Positions 7,208 through 15,250 of a stretch of 64,000 nt of DNA are shown in pieces (within the stretch, counting starts at the first letter, position 1; each line of letters starts with the position of its first letter). Where the stretch lies: positions 1-64,000 of the forward strand of contig CALKBO010000034.1 in assembly GCA_937989875.1 (NCBI GenBank). The letters run 5' to 3'. The DNA comes from an uncultured Collinsella sp. (GTDB taxonomy: Bacteria; Actinomycetota; Coriobacteriia; Coriobacteriales; Coriobacteriaceae). The translations under genes were made by a program, and so were the position numbers. Under the pieces are notes generated by a model that saw only the letters and a list, made by a program, of their open reading frames with translations, did no database searches and was not told the DNA's origin.

Positions 7208-8713
7208 ATGACACACGGACAGCACACCTATATCTGCATCGACCTCAAGACGTTTTATGCCAGCGTCGAGTGCGTCGACCGTGGGCTCGATCCGCTCACC
7301 ACCAACCTGGTCGTTGCCGACGAATCGCGTGGACGCACGACTATCTGCCTTGCCATCACGCAGGCCATGAAGGACTTAGGTATTCACAACCGCTGCCGTC
7401 TGTTCGAAATCCCCGATGGCATCGACTACATCAAGGCCATGCCGCGCATGCAGCATTACATGGAAGTGTCAGCGAAAATCTACGGTATCTACCTGGAATA
7501 CGTCAGTCCGCAAGACGTACATGTCTACTCCATCGACGAGTGCTTTATCGACGTGACACCCTACCTGGACCTCTATCACACCGATGCGGAAGGGTTCGCC
7601 TGCATGCTGCGCGACGAGGTCCTGGGGCGCACCGGCATCACGGCGACGGTCGGCGTCGGCCCCAATCTGTTCCAAGCGAAAGTCGCACTCGACATCACCG
7701 CCAAACACGCACCCAGCCGTATCGGCGTGCTCGACGACGAGGCCTTTCGCAAAGAGATCTGGCCCCATCGTCCCATCACCGATATCTGGGGCATCGGTCC
7801 CGGCGTGGCAGCCCGCCTCGAGAAATACGGCGTCTACGATCTGATGGGCGTCGCGGCGCTCGACGAAAACCTGCTTTACGACGAGCTCGGCGTCAATGCC
7901 GAATATCTCATCGACCATGCCTTCGGGCGCGAGCCGACAACCATCGCCGATATCCAAGCCTATCGCCCGCAAGCAACTTCGACCACCACAGGACAGGTGC
8001 TCTCGAAGGGTTATGCCTACGAACAGGCCTATACCGTCTTGCGCGAGATGGTCGACAACGCCGTTTTAGACTTGGTCGATAAGCACGTGGTCTGCGACAG
8101 CATCTCGCTCTTTGTGGGCTACGCGAGCGAACGCGCCGACATACGCCGCCTCGACGCCAGCGGTACAGCGCAGTATGTGGACGGATGCGGGCACCTGCGC
8201 TCGAGCACATCGAGTATCGAACCCACCGCAACCGCCGGCCCCGAGCTCGCGCCCCGTGCGCCCAAGCCCGTCCAGCGCGATGACGAACGGCGTCGCCTGG
8301 TGCGCGAAGCGCAGGCAATCGATGGCATCTTCGTGGGCGAACACGGCGGCAAGCCGCGTGGTGGCTATGCCGCGCTCTTTGCGCACTCCAACGCCTCGCG
8401 CAAGCTGCCCGAGAGCACTAATTCGTTTAAGAAGATCATGGGGTATTTCGATGACCTTTGGGCACAAACGGTCGACCCCAAGCGACCGGTCAAGCGTATC
8501 AATCTGGGCTTTGGCAATCTGGTGCCCGAGGAATTTGCCACCGTCGATCTGTTTAGCGATGTCGAGGCGGACGAGCGAGAGCGCGACCTGGCGCGCGCTG
8601 TACTAGCCGTAAAAGGCAAGTATGGCAAGAACGCCTTGGTCAAAGGATTGAGCTTTACCGCCGGCGCCACCGCGCGCGAACGCAACGACCAAGTTGGAGG
8701 ACACCGTGCCTAA
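7208..8713 (+). CDS. Y-family translesion DNA polymerase (UmuC/UvrX-like)
   Basis: Error-prone polymerase acting on damaged templates, 501 residues. The palm motifs CIDLKTFYASVE and VYSIDECFIDV carry the catalytic Asp and Asp-Glu. The fingers/thumb region includes IWGIGPGVAARLEKYG, the helix-hairpin-helix. The C-terminus (about 330-501) is longer than in DinB and resembles the UvrX/YqjW type. ATG at 7208 follows GAAAGGG. The last eight bases overlap a YolD-like gene, a pairing also known in Firmicutes, so the two are probably translated together. No obvious LexA box was identified. Confidence 0.88.
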   Translation: MTHGQHTYICIDLKTFYASVECVDRGLDPLTTNLVVADESRGRTTICLAITQAMKDLGIHNRCRLFEIPDGIDYIKAMPRMQHYMEVSAKIYGIYLEYVSPQDVHVYSIDECFIDVTPYLDLYHTDAEGFACMLRDEVLGRTGITATVGVGPNLFQAKVALDITAKHAPSRIGVLDDEAFRKEIWPHRPITDIWGIGPGVAARLEKYGVYDLMGVAALDENLLYDELGVNAEYLIDHAFGREPTTIADIQAYRPQATSTTTGQVLSKGYAYEQAYTVLREMVDNAVLDLVDKHVVCDSISLFVGYASERADIRRLDASGTAQYVDGCGHLRSSTSSIEPTATAGPELAPRAPKPVQRDDERRRLVREAQAIDGIFVGEHGGKPRGGYAALFAHSNASRKLPESTNSFKKIMGYFDDLWAQTVDPKRPVKRINLGFGNLVPEEFATVDLFSDVEADERERDLARAVLAVKGKYGKNALVKGLSFTAGATARERNDQVGGHRA

Positions 8714-9131
8714 ACCCAAACAACAGCCCGTGCGCCCGCCGACCGCCTTCGAGCGCCTGGCGGACCCCGAGGGCAGACGCCGCGCCGCCGACCCCAACCT
8801 CACAGCCAACGGTGCCGTGCGCGCCAACCGCGCCGCACAGTTTATGCCCTTTGCCGCCCTCACGGGATACTACGAACTCGTGCGCAAGCAGGAAATCACC
8901 GTCGAGCCAAAACATGAGCTCACGGAAGAAAAAGCCCTCGTGCTTTCTAAAAAGCTCGAGGGTCTCAAACGTGGCGACTTGGTTCGTGTCACCTATTACG
9001 ATACATACGGCTATCGCAGCCGCACCGGCATCCTCGACGAGGCGCTCCCCGCCTTCAAGCTCCTCAAGCTCAAAGACATCGCCATCGACTTCGACGACAT
9101 CCAAGACATCGAACTGCGCGGACGAGCCTAG
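8706..9131 (+). CDS. YolD-like family protein, partner of the Y-family polymerase
   Basis: A 141-residue protein. The YolD-like signature is RAAQFMPFAALTGYYELV (about residues 38-55), followed by a charged helix and an SH3-like strand region ending in FDDIQDIEL. YolD-like proteins are found next to Y-family polymerase genes and are thought to be functional counterparts of UmuD; the molecular role is not settled. GTG at 8706 has TTGGAGG five bases upstream and overlaps the polymerase stop, giving translational coupling. An ATG in the same frame is not used because it lacks such a site. Confidence 0.8.
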   Translation: MPKPKQQPVRPPTAFERLADPEGRRRAADPNLTANGAVRANRAAQFMPFAALTGYYELVRKQEITVEPKHELTEEKALVLSKKLEGLKRGDLVRVTYYDTYGYRSRTGILDEALPAFKLLKLKDIAIDFDDIQDIELRGRA

Positions 9132-9157
9132 CCAAGGAAGCGCATCCAGGGCGGCGC

Positions 9158-9541
9158 TTACAGCGTCATGACGTAGTAGCCCGCGTCTTTCACGGCCGTC
9201 TCGAGGACACCACGATCAACCGGCTGTTTAGAGCGCACACGTGCCGTGTGATCCGCATACGTCACCGTTGCCCACACGCCATCCAGCGCATTCAGGGCAT
9301 TGGCCACGTTCTGAGTGCAGCCGTCACAGCTCATGCCGCCGATGAGCAGCTCATCGCTATAGGGATAGTGCGATGCATCGGTATCCACCACAACAACCTT
9401 TTTGGCCTTCTTGCCGCTCGCACCATCGCTGCAGCAACTCTTCCCGTGTGTCGAAGCGGCAATGCGACGCAGTCCAAAAAACATGCCGACGGCAATGACG
9501 GCCAGCACGATGAGATTCGCAGGGTTGAGCAAGTCACTCAT
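9158..9541 (-). CDS. membrane-anchored heavy-metal-associated (HMA) domain protein
   Basis: A 127-residue protein with one N-terminal membrane helix (about residues 8-24), a Cys/Lys-rich linker (KSCCSDG...KKAKK) and a C-terminal HMA domain (about 62-127) with metal site GGMSCDGC. HMA domains carry Cu(I) or related soft metals as in CopZ and the tails of P-type ATPases. The extra CC pair in the linker could add a binding site. ATG at 9541 follows AAAGGGG. No P-type ATPase is adjacent. Its promoter carries a copper-operator-like dyad, supporting a role in copper handling. Confidence 0.8.
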   Translation of the reverse strand: MSDLLNPANLIVLAVIAVGMFFGLRRIAASTHGKSCCSDGASGKKAKKVVVVDTDASHYPYSDELLIGGMSCDGCTQNVANALNALDGVWATVTYADHTARVRSKQPVDRGVLETAVKDAGYYVMTL

Positions 9542-9567
9542 GCGTTCCCCTTTCAAGTAGCACTATC

Positions 9568-9598
9568 TAGATACCCCCATGGGGTGTCCCCATCTTAA
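9568..9598 (-). promoter_or_regulatory. promoter with metal-operator-like dyad before the HMA gene
   Basis: On the minus strand TTAAGA (9593-9598) and TATCTA (9568-9573) could be -35 and -10 boxes with a 19-base spacer. The spacer holds GGGGACACCCCATGGGGG, two overlapping G/C dyads (GGGGACACCCC and CCCCATGGGG). CsoR operators are of the TACCCC...GGGGTA kind, and MerR/CueR promoters have a dyad in a 19-20 base spacer; either could apply. No regulator gene is adjacent. Confidence 0.45.
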
Positions 9599-9649
9599 CC
9601 CAAATTCATGTCCGTTCGGTCAATTAGTTTCCCTCTTCAAACTTTTTTG

Positions 9650-9696
9650 TTGACCATGGCTTACTTTCGTGTATAAGTTTTCCTAGGCTAACAGTT
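9650..9696 (+). promoter_or_regulatory. promoter with DtxR/IdeR-like box before DUF3793-flavodoxin
   Basis: TTGACC (9650-9655) and TATAAG (9672-9677) are 16 bases apart. Immediately downstream, TTTTCCTAGGCTAACAGTT (9678-9696) resembles the iron-box consensus TTAGGTTAGCCTAACCTAA, best in the right half (TAG-CTAAC). A repressor bound here would cover the transcription start. Iron control is plausible for a flavodoxin, which replaces ferredoxin in iron limitation. Confidence 0.45.
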
Positions 9697-9715
9697 TAGA
9701 TCCGTAAGGAGCGCC

Positions 9716-10420
9716 GTGACTCGAACCATAGACATCCCAACGTTTCAGGCGGCAGTCGTGCGCAACTGCTCTCCCACGCTCGCGGGCATCAAGCCGGCAT
9801 CGCTCTTTACCTATCCAGGCACCTACGCCCACGGGGACGGCTCGGTCGCAACCGAAACCATCGCAGAGCGCCGAGCACGCCTGCTCAACGTTATCGCCCA
9901 GTGCAATCGCGAGCTTGACCCGTTCGGTATCCACCTGAGTGTTTTGGTCTGGCGGCCCTGCGGAGCGCTCGTGTATATGTACCGAGCCAAAAGCCTCACC
10001 ACCTATTTCGCAGACCCTCGCGCCCAAACGGCGCTCGCCTCGGAAGGCTACGACACGAAAGACCTTTCGACATGCCTTGTGCATTTGGCATCACGCATCA
10101 CGCTCGCGAGCAATAACGTCGCGGAATGCGCCTGTAGCCAGACTCGATGCGCACTACCCCAGCAAGCTAGCTGCAGCAACGACTGCACCTGCGAGTTTCC
10201 GCACGAAATAGGCTACTTCCTCGGATATCCCTACGACGATGTGCGCGAGTTTATCGTCCAGCGCGGCGAGAACTACAAGGTCTTTGGAGCTTGGAAGGTC
10301 TACGAAAATGTCGAGCAGGCGCTTGCGACGTTTGATGCCTACCGTGCCTGCACCCAATACCTCACCTTTGTCTATCAGCAGGGCTGCAGCTTGGCGCAAC
10401 TTGCCCAGGCAACCCGATAG
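9716..10420 (+). CDS. DUF3793 family protein
   Basis: Function unknown. The 234-residue protein carries the DUF3793 signature FPHEIGYFLGYPYDDVREF followed by ENYKVFGAWKVY. A cysteine-rich insertion lies before it (about residues 143-161: CACSQTRC, then CSNDCTCEF), six or seven cysteines that might bind metal or an Fe-S cluster; this is inference. GTG at 9716 has AAGGAG at ideal spacing. A flavodoxin gene follows 46 bases later; as I recall, DUF3793 and flavodoxin genes are neighbours in other anaerobes, suggesting a shared redox or iron-linked role. Confidence 0.8.
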   Translation: MTRTIDIPTFQAAVVRNCSPTLAGIKPASLFTYPGTYAHGDGSVATETIAERRARLLNVIAQCNRELDPFGIHLSVLVWRPCGALVYMYRAKSLTTYFADPRAQTALASEGYDTKDLSTCLVHLASRITLASNNVAECACSQTRCALPQQASCSNDCTCEFPHEIGYFLGYPYDDVREFIVQRGENYKVFGAWKVYENVEQALATFDAYRACTQYLTFVYQQGCSLAQLAQATR

Positions 10421-10466
10421 AACATAGAAGCCGCGGCAACCTGCCGCACAACTGAAAGGACTCAAC

Positions 10467-10886
10467 ATGAGCAAGATCGCCGTCGTCTATTGGAGCGGCA
10501 CGGGCAATACCGAGGCCATGGCAAATCTCGTCGCCGAAGGCACCACGTCCGCGGGTGCCGAAACTGAGGTCATCCCCTGCGCCGACTTCTCTACCGACAG
10601 GGCCGCCGACTACGACGCCTTCGCCTTCGGCTGCCCCGCCATGGGCTCCGAGGAACTCGAGTACGATGAGTTCCAGCCGATGTGGAACGAGGTCAAGGAG
10701 ACTCTCGGCGACAAGAAGGTCGTCCTCTTTGGCTCTTATTCGTGGGCCGAGGGCGAATGGATGGACAACTGGAAGGCGGACGCCGACGAGGCGGGTGTTA
10801 ACGTCGTCGATTCCGTCATCTGCTACGACGCCCCCGACGATGAGGGCGAGGCGGCCTGCCGCGCCCTTGGAGCCGAGCTCGCCTAG
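10467..10886 (+). CDS. flavodoxin
   Basis: Small FMN-binding electron carrier of 139 residues, normal for a short-chain flavodoxin. The phosphate-binding loop is WSGTGNTEAM (about residues 9-18), and the two isoalloxazine-contact loops are around FGCPAMGSEEL and GSYSWAEGEWM. It would replace ferredoxin for low-potential electron transfer in the cytosol. RBS GAAAGGA precedes the ATG. Likely co-transcribed with the DUF3793 gene and followed by a terminator. Confidence 0.93.
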   Translation: MSKIAVVYWSGTGNTEAMANLVAEGTTSAGAETEVIPCADFSTDRAADYDAFAFGCPAMGSEELEYDEFQPMWNEVKETLGDKKVVLFGSYSWAEGEWMDNWKADADEAGVNVVDSVICYDAPDDEGEAACRALGAELA

Positions 10887-10945
10887 CGGCAATGAGCTCC
10901 GCCCGTAACGCGCTCTGCACCAAAACACATTCGCGTCCCAACAAA

Positions 10946-10976
10946 AACGGGAGCCGGATCACATCCGGCTCCCGTT
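10946..10976. terminator. bidirectional terminator between flavodoxin and ABC transporter genes
   Basis: AACGGGAGCCGGAT (10946-10959) pairs perfectly with ATCCGGCTCCCGTT (10963-10976) around a three-base loop. It is followed by TTCTG on the plus strand and by TTTTTGTTGGG on the minus strand, so it can end both converging transcripts. Confidence 0.8.
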
Positions 10977-11003
10977 TTCTGCTATGTCAGTCATATAAAG
11001 CGG

Positions 11004-11756
11004 CTACGAGATATTGCCCAAGAACGCCTTGGTGCGTTCGCTCTTGGGATGGTCGAAGACCTCGCTCGGCGTGCCCTCTTCCACAATGACGCCGCCGTCC
11101 ATAAAGACCACGCGGTCGGCGACATCGCGGGCAAAGCCCATCTCGTGCGTCACCACGATCATGGTCATACCGTCACGTGCAAGATCGCGCATGACGCCAA
11201 GAACGTCGCGGACAAGCTCGGGGTCAAGCGCTGACGTAGCCTCGTCAAAGAGCATCACGTGTGGATTCATCGACAGGGCGCGGGCGATCGCCACGCGCTG
11301 CTGCTGACCGCCCGAGAGCTGGCTCGGCATAAAGTCGATGCGCTCGGCCAGGCCGACCTTGGTCAGCTCCTCGACGGCAATCTTCTCGGCCTCTTCCTTG
11401 CTGCGCTTGAGCACCTTCTGCTGCGCGAGCATGACGTTCTTTTTGACTGAGAGGTGCGGGAACAAATTGAACTGCTGGAACACCATACCCAGATGCGTGC
11501 GCACCTTGTTAAGGTCGACGCCCTTGGCGCACACGTCCACACCCTCGACGATAATCGAGCCGCTCGTGGGATGCTCCAGACGATTGATGCAGCGAAGCAT
11601 CGTCGACTTGCCCGAGCCCGAGGGGCCCAAGACCACAACGACCTCACCCTTGTGCACATCCAGATCGATATCGCGCAGGACCACGTTGTCGCCAAAGGCC
11701 TTCTGGAGGTTCTTGATGCTGACGACGACCTCGTTCGAGTTATTGGTTTCGCTCAT
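11004..11756 (-). CDS. polar amino-acid ABC transporter ATP-binding protein
   Basis: Cytosolic ATPase of a polar amino-acid uptake system (GlnQ/HisP type), 250 residues. Walker A is GPSGSGKST, the ABC signature is LSGGQQQR, Walker B is HVMLFDEATSALD, and the switch histidine is in VVTHEMGF. The VVFMDGGVIVEEG tail is typical of the GlnQ group. It begins 12 bases after the permease gene ends, in an SBP-permease-ATPase order. The particular amino acid cannot be read from the ATPase. Confidence 0.93.
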   Translation of the reverse strand: MSETNNSNEVVVSIKNLQKAFGDNVVLRDIDLDVHKGEVVVVLGPSGSGKSTMLRCINRLEHPTSGSIIVEGVDVCAKGVDLNKVRTHLGMVFQQFNLFPHLSVKKNVMLAQQKVLKRSKEEAEKIAVEELTKVGLAERIDFMPSQLSGGQQQRVAIARALSMNPHVMLFDEATSALDPELVRDVLGVMRDLARDGMTMIVVTHEMGFARDVADRVVFMDGGVIVEEGTPSEVFDHPKSERTKAFLGNIS

Positions 11757-11768
11757 GATAGGACCTCC

Positions 11769-13130
11769 TTACAGACCGGCGATGTGATCGGCAGGCGTCG
11801 CGACAACCTGTCCGGCGCTCTTGGCGGGACGCTTCTTCTTGGTCTCGGCCGTGCCCAAAAGCCTCGCCTCAAGACCGCTCACCAAGCGAGCGAGCGGCAG
11901 GGTGATGACCAGATAGAACAGGGCGGCAACCACATACGGCGTGATGGAGCCCGTCGTGGCCACGATGGTACGGGCGTTCATGACGATCTCGACGACACCC
12001 ACGGCGGCAAGCAGCGACGTGTCCTTGTAGAGCAGGATGAACTCGCTGGTCAGCGTAGGCAGGACATTGCGGAACGTCTGCGGAATCATGACATAGAGCA
12101 GCGTCTGGAAGGCATTCATGCCCAGCGAGCGAGCAGCCTCGTTTTGACCCTTGGGGATCGACTGAATACCGGCACGGAAGATCTCGCACAGGTACGCAGA
12201 CGAGTTCATGGCCATGACGATAACACCCAGCACATAGTCGTCCACTTTGACACCGGCCAGCGGCAAGCCAAAGAACGCAATGTAGATCTGCAAGAACGCC
12301 GGCGTGCCGCGGATGATATTCACATAGATGCCGGCAAGGCAGCGAAGGATGCGCGACTTGGAAATGCGCATGAGCGACAGCGCAAAGCCAAAGGGAATGG
12401 CCAACGGAAATGCCACGAGCACGATCGAGAGCGACATAAGGAAGCCCTTGAAGACGATCGGCAGGCTCTGGACCAAAATGACCGGGTTCAGGAACAGGCG
12501 CAGGAACATATTGGAGTTCCACGCCTCGACCCACGGCTGCTCTTTAAGGTCAGCCAGGAAGTTATCGAAGGCCGTCACTCCCTTGATCTCCACCGACGGA
12601 ATCTTGGAGATCTTCTTGGTCGACCCGTCGGCGAGCGTATAGGTGCCGCTAAAGGCCTCATCGCCGCCCTCGACGGGGAAGGTCACGCCGTAAACCTCGA
12701 CACGGAAAAAGCCGCCGGCAGGCGCCGTCTCGCCAAAGTCAATCTTGAGCGTCTGGCCGTCAGCCTTGCACGTGGGCTTCATGGGCGTACGATCCATGAG
12801 GTCCTCGCCCGAGAGCATCGTCAATCGCGTGTCATCGGTACCAAACGTCGTGCCGTCGACAAACGTCAAAGAAAGACCGCTCAGTTCCTCGTCGGCATCG
12901 GCCTGAACTTCCCAGGTAATGCGCGTCTCGGTGCCGCCGACCACATCGCTGCCCGAACCGGTGTTGGGTCGGGCGGTAATCTTTGCGGTCTCAAGCGCCT
13001 GAGCGGTCGTGGGCGCATATGCCCCCGCGCACACCAGCGCGAGCGCCACGGCCATGACGCAGGCTAGCTTTTGGAGCATCGAGGGCAGTTGATAGCTCTG
13101 GCCCATAGCTCCTTGGTTCAATCGACACAA
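11769..13130 (-). CDS. amino-acid ABC transporter permease with an extra N-terminal extracytoplasmic domain
   Basis: The C-terminal part (about residues 220-435) is a HisM/GlnP-type permease with the EAA loop GQNEAARSLGMNAFQTLLYVMIPQ. Unusually it is preceded by a signal-like segment (CVMAVALALVCAGAYA) and a roughly 150-residue beta-rich domain (DETRITWEV-like strands, GGFFRVEVYGVTF) predicted outside the membrane. Normal HisM-type permeases are 220-240 residues; this one is 453. The domain could be an extra docking or sensing module. The start is uncertain: TTG at 13130 has AGGAG at good spacing; the ATG at 13106 has its Shine-Dalgarno only two bases away. Confidence 0.85.
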   Translation of the reverse strand: MCRLNQGAMGQSYQLPSMLQKLACVMAVALALVCAGAYAPTTAQALETAKITARPNTGSGSDVVGGTETRITWEVQADADEELSGLSLTFVDGTTFGTDDTRLTMLSGEDLMDRTPMKPTCKADGQTLKIDFGETAPAGGFFRVEVYGVTFPVEGGDEAFSGTYTLADGSTKKISKIPSVEIKGVTAFDNFLADLKEQPWVEAWNSNMFLRLFLNPVILVQSLPIVFKGFLMSLSIVLVAFPLAIPFGFALSLMRISKSRILRCLAGIYVNIIRGTPAFLQIYIAFFGLPLAGVKVDDYVLGVIVMAMNSSAYLCEIFRAGIQSIPKGQNEAARSLGMNAFQTLLYVMIPQTFRNVLPTLTSEFILLYKDTSLLAAVGVVEIVMNARTIVATTGSITPYVVAALFYLVITLPLARLVSGLEARLLGTAETKKKRPAKSAGQVVATPADHIAGL

Positions 13131-13196
13131 GGTGGCTCCTAACGTTTAAGTTGCCGACATAACGGGGCGGGATGACGCCCATTCAAGAAGCGCAAA

Positions 13197-13224
13197 GGCC
13201 CTCTCCGCCAAAACGGAAAGGGCC
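13197..13224 (-). terminator. hairpin between the SBP and permease genes
   Basis: GGCCCTCTCCG pairs with CGGAAAGGGCC with one mismatch around a six-base loop. It lies 22 bases past the stop of the substrate-binding protein and about 65 bases before the permease start. It may partially terminate transcription, giving more SBP than permease, a usual arrangement for such transporters. Confidence 0.5.
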
Positions 13225-13246
13225 CGCGCGCAATCAAGTAGCTATT

Positions 13247-14107
13247 TTACTTGATGTTGTACTTAGCCATGAGGGCGTCAACGGTACCGTCATCGGTCAG
13301 GTCCTTGATGGCCTGGTTGATGTCGTCCTTGAGCTTGGTGTTGCCCTGGTTGATGGCGATGGCGTACTCCTCGCCGGTGCTGATCTGCTTGATGGTCTGG
13401 CAGGTGTTGAACTGCTCGGCGGTCAGCTGGCTGGCAACGGAGCGGTTGGTGACTACGGCGTCGCCCTTATCGGACTGCAGGGCGCTGAAGCACTCGGTAG
13501 CGTCCTTGTAGGGGACGATCTTGGCCTTGGGGAAGTTCTCCTGGGCAAAGGCCTCGGCGGTCGAGCCAGACTGGACGATGATGGTAGCGTCAGCGTTGTT
13601 GAGCTTCTCGCTGTAGTTGTCGGCCGTGATGTCGGTGTTATCGACCTTGGTCACGATAGCCTGATCGTCCATGTAATAGGAATCAGAGAAAGTGACTTCC
13701 TTCTCACGCTCGGGCGTGTCGGTGATAGCCGCGATGGAAACGTCATACTTGGCGCCCGAAGCGACGCCCGGAACCAGCGTGTCAAAGTCATTGTTGACAT
13801 ACTCGACATCCAGGCCCAGCTTGTCGCCGATAGCCTTGATGAGCTCAAGGTCAAAGCCCTGATAATCGCCGTTGTCATCCTTGTACTCAAACGGAGCGTA
13901 CTCGGCAGAGGTGCCGACGGTCAGTGTACCGTCCTTGACGAGCGCGTACTCCTTGGAGCCGTCGACCTTCTCGACCTTAGCGTCGTCAGAGCTGCTGGAA
14001 CCGGCATCAGAACCAGAGGTGGCGTTGGACGAGCCGCAGCCCGTCAGTGCGAGGGCGAGCGCCATGGCGCCTGTGGCGGCAAATGCGCCAAGCTTCTTCA
14101 GCTTCAT
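13247..14107 (-). CDS. amino-acid ABC transporter substrate-binding lipoprotein
   Basis: Extracytoplasmic receptor of the polar amino-acid transporter, 286 residues. A lipoprotein signal ends in LALTGCGSS, placing the acylated Cys at about residue 22; a Ser/Asp-rich linker follows, then an SBP family 3 domain (LTVGTSAEYAPFEYKDDNG... GFDLELIKAIGDKLG... ). VASGAKYDVSIAAITDTPEREKEV-type segments match cationic or polar amino-acid receptors. ATG at 14107 follows GGAAGGAG. First gene of the SBP-permease-ATPase operon. Confidence 0.93.
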   Translation of the reverse strand: MKLKKLGAFAATGAMALALALTGCGSSNATSGSDAGSSSSDDAKVEKVDGSKEYALVKDGTLTVGTSAEYAPFEYKDDNGDYQGFDLELIKAIGDKLGLDVEYVNNDFDTLVPGVASGAKYDVSIAAITDTPEREKEVTFSDSYYMDDQAIVTKVDNTDITADNYSEKLNNADATIIVQSGSTAEAFAQENFPKAKIVPYKDATECFSALQSDKGDAVVTNRSVASQLTAEQFNTCQTIKQISTGEEYAIAINQGNTKLKDDINQAIKDLTDDGTVDALMAKYNIK

Positions 14108-14254
14108 AATCAGTCTCCTTCCGGTGACCTCGTTTGATTCAGAGGTCTGCAAAAACTGTTGGCTATTATGCACCCGGAATTACGAATCTGCAATGAGAAA
14201 ACTGATTGAAACAAACCCATAACGTGAATGGAACACTCCACTTTGTAACAGTCA

Positions 14255-15121
14255 TTACTGCTGCAATGACCTTAATAGTCTAATTTCAGCTGCATAACCT
14301 GCAAGTTCGTTCGGAGTCTCCAAAATAAACGGCAGCGAACGTAAACGGCCATTCGATACAATATTCTGCATAACCTGCATACCGCCACCAAATTCCTCGC
14401 TGCCAAGGTATCCCTTGCCGATGCACTCGTGACGATCTTTATGGGCGCCACAAGGGTTCTTCGAATCGTTGATGTGTACGGCATGCAGGCGCTCGATACC
14501 CACCACACGATCGAACTCGTCGAGTACGCCGTCCAGATCATGGATGATGTCGTAGCCGGCATCGCTCACATGGCAGGTATCCAAACAAACGCCCAGCTTG
14601 GCCGACAGCTCTGGGCACTTGGCGGCAACGCCCTCGATAATGCACGCCAGCTCTTCAAAGCTGCGGCCCACCTCGGTACCCTTTCCCGCCATGGTCTCGA
14701 GCAGCACCGTCGTCTGTTGTCCCTCAAACATCACCTGGCACAAGGTGTCGACAATCATCTGAATGCCGGCGTCCGCCCCCTGTCCCACATGCGCGCCAGG
14801 ATGGAAGTTGTAGTAGTTGCCGGGCAGCGCTTCCAGACGCTGCAAATCTTCCGCCATAGCCTCCAAGGCAAACTCGCGCGCCCGCTCCTTAGCGGAGCAG
14901 GGGTTATAGGTATACGGGGCATGCGCCACCAGCGGTCCAAAGTCGTTTTGCGCCATAAGCTCGCGCAGAGCCGCCACGTCATCCATGTCAAGGTCTTTTG
15001 CCTTGCCACCGCGCGGGTTGCGCGTAAAGAATGCAAAGGTATTGGCGCCAATGGACAACGCCGTCTCCCCCATTGCCCGATAGCCCTTCGTCGTCGAAAG
15101 ATGACACCCGATCGTCAGCAT
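14255..15121 (-). CDS. nfo: endonuclease IV (deoxyribonuclease IV)
   Basis: AP endonuclease of base-excision repair that cuts 5' of abasic sites, TIM-barrel with three zinc ions, 288 residues. Metal and active-site motifs visible: YNFHPGAHVG, LLETMAGKG, LGVCLDTCHVSDAGYD and HINDSKNPCGAHKDRHECIG-type loops. ATG at 15121 has GGGGGAG six bases upstream. A 63-base hairpin element ends just before that Shine-Dalgarno sequence and could influence translation. Confidence 0.95.
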   Translation of the reverse strand: MLTIGCHLSTTKGYRAMGETALSIGANTFAFFTRNPRGGKAKDLDMDDVAALRELMAQNDFGPLVAHAPYTYNPCSAKERAREFALEAMAEDLQRLEALPGNYYNFHPGAHVGQGADAGIQMIVDTLCQVMFEGQQTTVLLETMAGKGTEVGRSFEELACIIEGVAAKCPELSAKLGVCLDTCHVSDAGYDIIHDLDGVLDEFDRVVGIERLHAVHINDSKNPCGAHKDRHECIGKGYLGSEEFGGGMQVMQNIVSNGRLRSLPFILETPNELAGYAAEIRLLRSLQQ

Positions 15122-15141
15122 CTCCAACTCCCCCTCATCAG

Positions 15142-15204
15142 TTGCGGTGAAATACGGTCTATTGGTGCCTTATTTTGGCGCAAACAGACCGTATTCCACC
15201 GCAA
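15142..15204. repeat. small hairpin element, family 2, copy 1
   Basis: The arms lie at 15142-15163 and 15182-15204, beginning TTGCGGTGAAATACGG and ending CCGTATTCCACCGCAA, with a 18-base loop. The outer bases and the flank AAGTTATAAAAGGG are shared with copy 2 at 16.3 kb, while the centre of the stem differs and still pairs. On the minus strand its 3' arm ends a few bases before the nfo Shine-Dalgarno sequence. Confidence 0.75.
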
Positions 15205-15250
15205 GTTATAAAAGGGGCATCAGGGGCACGGTCCGCCGAGCCCCCACGCC

